From: JAGYLJ01 sp034661035
GTDB taxonomy: Bacteria > Patescibacteriota > Minisyncoccia > Phycocordibacterales > UBA12079
Direction of reading: 5' to 3'
Length of the DNA stretch: 41,890 bases
Assembly (NCBI GenBank): GCA_034661035.1
Contig: JAYEKM010000015.1
Location: forward strand, 1 to 41,890
Below are positions 38,837 through 41,890 of the stretch, in pieces. The stretch's first letter is position 1; each line of letters starts with the position of its first letter. The position numbers and the translations under genes were made by a program. The notes under the pieces were generated by a model that saw only the letters and a program-made list of their open reading frames with translations, searched no databases and was not told where the DNA came from.

Positions 38837-39580
38837 CTATTTAATTAATTCTGGTTTTGATTCCATCTTCCTTTTCACAAATATTTCTTGTAAAATCATA
38901 AAAGTATTACTTGTTATCCAGTATAAAGCCACTGCGGCTGGTAACCCATACGAGATAAAGAAAACTATAATAGGCATAACAAACTTCATTTGAGTGTTCA
39001 TACTTCTCATTAAATCATCTTTAAATGTTTTTTGTTGTTTGTTATTTCTTGGTTCTAATTTTGGAAGCATTAATTGAACTTGGATATATTGAGAAATACC
39101 AGCTAATAAGGCTAAATAAATATTCTTCTCAACCATACTAATTAACCCTAAAAAATTCATATTTATTACTTCTGGTATCTTTACAAAAGAGTAAAGTATA
39201 TCAGTGTTTATTTCAGGGAAACCACCTTTAAGAAAAACAAAGTATAAAGCAAAAATAATAGGTAATTGGATAAGTAGAACTAAAAAACCTGATAATGGGT
39301 TTAAATTATTCTCTCTATAAAGATCCATAATCTTTCTAGCTTGTTCTTCTTTATTATCTTTATATTCTTCTTTTATTTTTTTCAATTCTGGCTCTAATTT
39401 CTTTGTTTTTATTTGAATTTTAATAGACTTCTTAGTAAGAGGGAATATTATTAATTTAATAATAATCGTTATAAAAATAACAGCTATTCCCATATCTATC
39501 CAAGAAAAATTAGCTATTAAAAATACTAAACCGTTATAAATAGGGTTATAAAAAACCTCGTTAAAAATAGTTGATATCAT
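38837..39580 (-). CDS. yidC: YidC/Oxa1 membrane protein insertase
   Basis: YidC inserts and folds proteins into the cytoplasmic membrane, alone or with Sec. The 247-aa protein has the five-helix Oxa1 core: helix one near 24-50 (WIDMGIAVIFITIIIKLIIFPL), a charged cytoplasmic loop with coiled helices (KKLEPELKKIKEEYKDN), then GFLVLLIQLPIIFALYFVFL. The typical end FVMPIIVFFISYGLPAAVALYWITSN follows. It has no large periplasmic domain, as in Gram-positive and CPR forms. It lies in the rpmH-rnpA-yidC-jag order that is conserved next to dnaA in many bacteria. Confidence 0.95.
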   Translation of the reverse strand: MISTIFNEVFYNPIYNGLVFLIANFSWIDMGIAVIFITIIIKLIIFPLTKKSIKIQIKTKKLEPELKKIKEEYKDNKEEQARKIMDLYRENNLNPLSGFLVLLIQLPIIFALYFVFLKGGFPEINTDILYSFVKIPEVINMNFLGLISMVEKNIYLALLAGISQYIQVQLMLPKLEPRNNKQQKTFKDDLMRSMNTQMKFVMPIIVFFISYGLPAAVALYWITSNTFMILQEIFVKRKMESKPELIK

Positions 39581-39625
39581 ATCTAGATATAATATATTAA
39601 CAAGGTTAAAAAAGCAAAAAATAAA

Positions 39626-39967
39626 TTATTTAAATAAACCTATTTTTTTTAGAATAAGATCTACCTCTTTTTTTAAACCATTAAACGACAACTTATCTAC
39701 TTCTGATTTACAAAATAAAATAATTGTAAAACTTTTATTTAAATCTTTATTTAAATCTTTTAAATAATTAAAAAGTCTCCTCCTTAGTAAATTCCTTGAA
39801 ATAGCTTTTTTCATTACCTTTTTAGGTACTACAACAGCAAATTTATTTATATTTCCATTGGGATTTTCTAAAAATTTCACTGAAAAATAAATAGAATTAT
39901 AAATCTTACCTTTACTTAAAATTTCTTTAAATAATTGAGTTTTTATTTTATTTGAACTAGGTAACAT
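39626..39967 (-). CDS. rnpA: Ribonuclease P protein component
   Basis: RnpA helps the RNase P RNA bind pre-tRNA and metal ions for 5' end maturation. The product, 113 aa from the chosen start, begins MLPSSNKIKTQLF and has FAVVVPKKVMKKAISRNLLRRRLFNYLKD, with the hallmark R-N-x-x-R-R-x motif. ATG 39967 is preferred over 39988: a minus-strand TATAAT (plus 39974-39979) is 6 nt upstream of it, and RnpA proteins usually begin MLP. The sequence between (7 more residues) would be before the transcription start. The RNase P RNA gene is not in this window. Confidence 0.92.
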   Translation of the reverse strand: MLPSSNKIKTQLFKEILSKGKIYNSIYFSVKFLENPNGNINKFAVVVPKKVMKKAISRNLLRRRLFNYLKDLNKDLNKSFTIILFCKSEVDKLSFNGLKKEVDLILKKIGLFK

Positions 39968-39973
39968 ATATTT

Positions 39974-39979
39974 ATTATA
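39974..39979 (-). promoter_or_regulatory. -10 box for leaderless rnpA
   Basis: Minus-strand TATAAT lies 6 nt before ATG 39967. No good -35 is visible because the site abuts the hairpin at 39986-40025. Confidence 0.6.
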
Positions 39980-39985
39980 TAACAT

Positions 39986-40025
39986 CAAACATAAAAACCT
40001 ACTAAAAAGTAGGTTTTTATGTTTG
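39986..40025 (-). terminator. Perfect 18-bp hairpin between rpmH and rnpA
   Basis: CAAACATAAAAACCTACT (39986-40003) and its exact complement (40008-40025) enclose loop AAAA. It ends the rpmH unit or weakens read-through into rnpA, which has its own -10. The T-run outside the stem is weak. Confidence 0.7.
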
Positions 40026-40044
40026 ACAGATAATTAAATAGGAA

Positions 40045-40179
40045 TTAAGCAGCAAGCTTAGCTCTACCTTTTCTTCTGCGGTTTCTAAGAATCTTCCTAC
40101 CGCCAGGACTTTTACTTCTTACTAAAAAACCGTGAGTTTTACTCCTTTTTCTGTTTTTAGGTTGATATGTTTGTGACAT
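40045..40179 (-). CDS. rpmH: 50S ribosomal protein L34
   Basis: L34 is a small basic protein of the large ribosomal subunit. The minus strand from ATG 40179 gives 44 aa starting MSQTYQPKNRKRSKTHGFL, then RSKSPGGRKILRNRRRKGRA and a KLAA end, the standard L34 pattern (K-R-x-x-x-HGF, GR(K)-x-L-x-x-R-R-x-K-GR). It stands first in the rpmH-rnpA-yidC-jag series and divergent from dnaA. A promoter with good -35 and -10 boxes lies 8 nt upstream, so the mRNA is probably leaderless. Confidence 0.97.
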   Translation of the reverse strand: MSQTYQPKNRKRSKTHGFLVRSKSPGGRKILRNRRRKGRAKLAA

Positions 40180-40187
40180 AATATCCA

Positions 40188-40216
40188 AGTATATAGTATT
40201 AAGCGGTAAGTATCAA
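40188..40216 (-). promoter_or_regulatory. Promoter of rpmH
   Basis: Minus strand: TTGATA (40216-40211), a 17-nt spacer and TATACT (40193-40188). The ATG is 8 nt after the -10. Confidence 0.75.
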
Positions 40217-40397
40217 GTATAAGAAAAATTAACTTTGTCAATTTTTTCACTTAATAATTAATACCTATGCACTTACTACTTATTTTTAGTTATCCACAAG
40301 TTAGTAACATATTAATACACCTTTTACAAGTTTTATAAACTCAGATTGAGTATATAATATGGTTAGTTAAAAACTAATAAATTAAAAATTAAATTAA
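40195..40397 (+). promoter_or_regulatory. rpmH-dnaA intergenic region: repeat, DnaA box and dnaA promoter
   Basis: At about 40200-40275 lies a hairpin unit (GAAAAATTAACTTTGTCAATTTTTTC) of similar design to repeats R1/R2. A perfect DnaA box TTATCCACA is at 40290-40298 and a -10 TATAAT at 40353-40358, 39 nt before the dnaA ATG. DnaA could repress its own gene through the box, as in other bacteria. Confidence 0.65.
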
Positions 40398-41753
40398 ATG
40401 GATTCTATTATAGATAATAAAAAAGTATGGGATGAAACTTTATCCAAAGTAGAGTTAAATCTGTCTAAAGCTAATTTTAATACATGGTTTAAAGATACCT
40501 CTATTTTAAAGTATGAAAAAGGTATTGTTTATCTAGCAGTTCCTAATGAATTTGTTAAGAATTGGTTGTATGAAAAATATAATAAATATATCTTAAAAAC
40601 ATTAAGAGACTCTCTTAGTAATATAAAAACAATTAAATATGTTATTAAGAACACTAAGCAGGTTGATAAAACAGGTGATGTAAATCAATTTACACCATCT
40701 GTAAATAATAGATTACCTTTAGAAAGTTTTTATATTGATAAAAAGGATAATTTAAATCCTCGTTATATTTTTGATTCTTTTATTGTTGGATCTTTTAATG
40801 AGTTATCTTATGTGGCTGCTCAAACAATAATTAAAAAACAAGGAATAGTTTATAATCCTTTGTTTGTTTATGGTAAAACTGGATTTGGTAAAACTCATTT
40901 AATTCAAGCTGTAGGTAATGAAATAAAAAATAAACATTCTAATAAACGTGTTTTTTATATTACTTCTGAAAAGTTCTCTGTTGATTGTGTTAACTCTATT
41001 CAACAAAATAAAGTTAATTTATTTAAAGAAAAATATAGAAAATATGATACTTTGATTATGGATGATATTCAATTTTTATCAAGAAAAGAAAGAACTCAAG
41101 AAGAGTTATTCCACTTATTTAACTATTTTTATGATAATAATAAACAAATAATCTTTTCTTCAGATAGACACCCAAATCATATCCCTGATATAGCTGATCG
41201 TCTTAAATCAAGATTTGGAGCAGGAATGATGGTAGATATACAAGCTCCTGATAACGAGTCACGTGTGGAAATTTTAAAATCAAAAACAAGACTTAATAAT
41301 TTTTATCTATCAAATGGAATTATTGAACATATTGCTAATGAAATAAAAGGTAATATTAGAGAGTTAGAGGGTATTTTTAATTCGATTATTTGTCAATCAC
41401 AAATGAAAGGAAGGGAATTAAATATACAAGAAATAAAAAACTTAATAAAAACTAATATAGCACCTAAAAAAAATATTTCTATAAAAGAAGTAGTTAAAAC
41501 AGTAGCTGGTTATTATAATATTGATGAAAGTTCAATTTATGAAAAAACAAGAAGAAAAGAAGTTGTAAAACCAAGACAATTAATAATGTATATTCTTAGA
41601 GAAGATTTTGGAGTATCTTACCCATCAATTGGAGAAAAATTAGGGGGAAGAGATCATACAACTGTTATTCATTCTTGTGAAAAAATTAAAAATAATTTAA
41701 AAATAGATAGTTCTTTAGCTCAAGAATTAGAACAAATTAAATCAATAATATAA
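40398..41753 (+). CDS. dnaA: Chromosomal replication initiator DnaA
   Basis: DnaA binds boxes at oriC, forms an ATP-dependent filament and opens the duplex. The 451-aa protein has an N-terminal helicase-contact domain (WDETLSKVELNLSKANFNTWF, about 9-29) and a short linker. The AAA+ core has Walker A YGKTGFGKTHL near 157-167, Walker B LIMDDIQFLSRKERTQEELFH near 219-239 and DIADRLKSRFGAGM. The C-terminal DNA-binding domain starts near 360 with the signature GGRDHTTVIHSCEKI. The length is typical. It is divergent from rpmH, the classic bacterial origin layout. DnaA boxes lie both before and after the gene. No Shine-Dalgarno site is seen. Confidence 0.98.
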   Translation: MDSIIDNKKVWDETLSKVELNLSKANFNTWFKDTSILKYEKGIVYLAVPNEFVKNWLYEKYNKYILKTLRDSLSNIKTIKYVIKNTKQVDKTGDVNQFTPSVNNRLPLESFYIDKKDNLNPRYIFDSFIVGSFNELSYVAAQTIIKKQGIVYNPLFVYGKTGFGKTHLIQAVGNEIKNKHSNKRVFYITSEKFSVDCVNSIQQNKVNLFKEKYRKYDTLIMDDIQFLSRKERTQEELFHLFNYFYDNNKQIIFSSDRHPNHIPDIADRLKSRFGAGMMVDIQAPDNESRVEILKSKTRLNNFYLSNGIIEHIANEIKGNIRELEGIFNSIICQSQMKGRELNIQEIKNLIKTNIAPKKNISIKEVVKTVAGYYNIDESSIYEKTRRKEVVKPRQLIMYILREDFGVSYPSIGEKLGGRDHTTVIHSCEKIKNNLKIDSSLAQELEQIKSII

Positions 41754-41890
41754 GTGGATAAATTGTTTATAAGTGTATTAATAAAAAGTGGATAATAAGT
41801 TAAATATTTAATAGAAATGTAAAAATTAATTACTTATTCACAAAAAGTAATTAATTATCCACAAAATATTAAATTTTTATTTATTAAATA
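41753..41890. other. Probable oriC (DnaA-box cluster downstream of dnaA), cut by window end
   Basis: Perfect TTATCCACA lies at 41855-41863 and the consensus variant TTATTCACA at 41834-41842. Near-matches GTGGATAA on the other strand lie at 41754-41761 and 41788-41795. AATTAATTACTT and AAGTAATTAATT form a 12-bp inverted repeat around the box at 41834. The DNA is extremely AT-rich, fitting a duplex-unwinding element. In many bacteria oriC lies between dnaA and dnaN; dnaN would be outside the window. Confidence 0.8.

Noticed and set aside
1..41890. TGA read as glycine (genetic code 25)
   Set aside because: Long conserved genes such as pnp, uvrD, yifB and dnaA contain no in-frame TGA, which would be frequent if it coded for glycine. 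TGA is simply avoided.
1..41890. CRISPR arrays, transposase genes, prophage structural genes
   Set aside because: No regularly spaced repeats, DDE transposase motifs or phage head/tail proteins were found.

Overview
The window looks like chromosomal DNA from a Candidate Phyla Radiation (Patescibacteria) bacterium, most likely of the Parcubacteria type. The DNA is AT-rich and the genes are compact. It carries a type IV secretion-like gene set with the CPR pattern (PrgI/VirB3-like, short TraC-like plus VirB4, VirB6-like, VirB2-like pilin, VirD4-like). It also has many small hypothetical membrane proteins, GIY-YIG and four-helix-bundle accessory genes, and tRNA genes without encoded CCA. The host genes almost never have a Shine-Dalgarno sequence. 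At least seven have a -10 box 6-8 nt before the ATG, as expected for leaderless mRNAs. None of 35 complete host genes ends in TGA (26 TAA, 9 TAG).

Layout: 1-223, 5' part of a YraN-like nuclease gene (cut by the window edge). 224-1367, divergent tRNA-Arg(UCG) and tRNA-Gly(UCC), a 15-bp copy of the tRNA-Arg 3' end, and a broken GIY-YIG gene between inverted repeats. 1368-4469, CCA-adding enzyme, Xer-type recombinase and a small hypothetical gene. 4470-7003, an unusual island: two consensus promoters, several strongly structured RNA segments, two boxA-like leaders and three unknown genes with strong Shine-Dalgarno sites. 7089-13842, rpsO, a NYN nuclease, pnp, a membrane protein, a DksA/TraR-type protein, ComM/YifB and a TrpR/YerC-like repressor between two copies of one palindrome. 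13977-25649, LysM/M23 peptidase, VirD4-like ATPase, a large membrane protein, UvrD/PcrA, UbiA-type prenyltransferase and RsmA. 25691-38346, the main secretion/pilus cluster, invaded by a four-helix-bundle cassette and two GIY-YIG cassettes. 38353-41890, the origin region: jag-yidC-rnpA-rpmH on the minus strand, dnaA on the plus strand, and a DnaA-box cluster after dnaA.

How the parts fit together: the VirD4, VirB4, VirB6, VirB3, VirB2-like and secreted beta-rich proteins probably build an envelope-spanning machine for DNA uptake, protein export or pilus assembly. No relaxase is seen, so conjugation is not supported here. The LysM/M23 protein could open peptidoglycan for it. The CCA-adding enzyme matches the tRNAs, which need CCA added.

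The best candidates for something undescribed are four. (1) The 4470-6850 island is built from repeated leader, gene and 3'-element units and follows translation rules unlike the host. (2) Single-gene GIY-YIG cassettes are each bounded by their own inverted repeat, whose right arm covers the stop codon; three are present, two decayed. (3) A TrpR-like gene has an operator-like 36-bp palindrome on its promoter and a 28-bp identical copy acting as its terminator. (4) A 136-nt highly paired RNA lies before rpsO.
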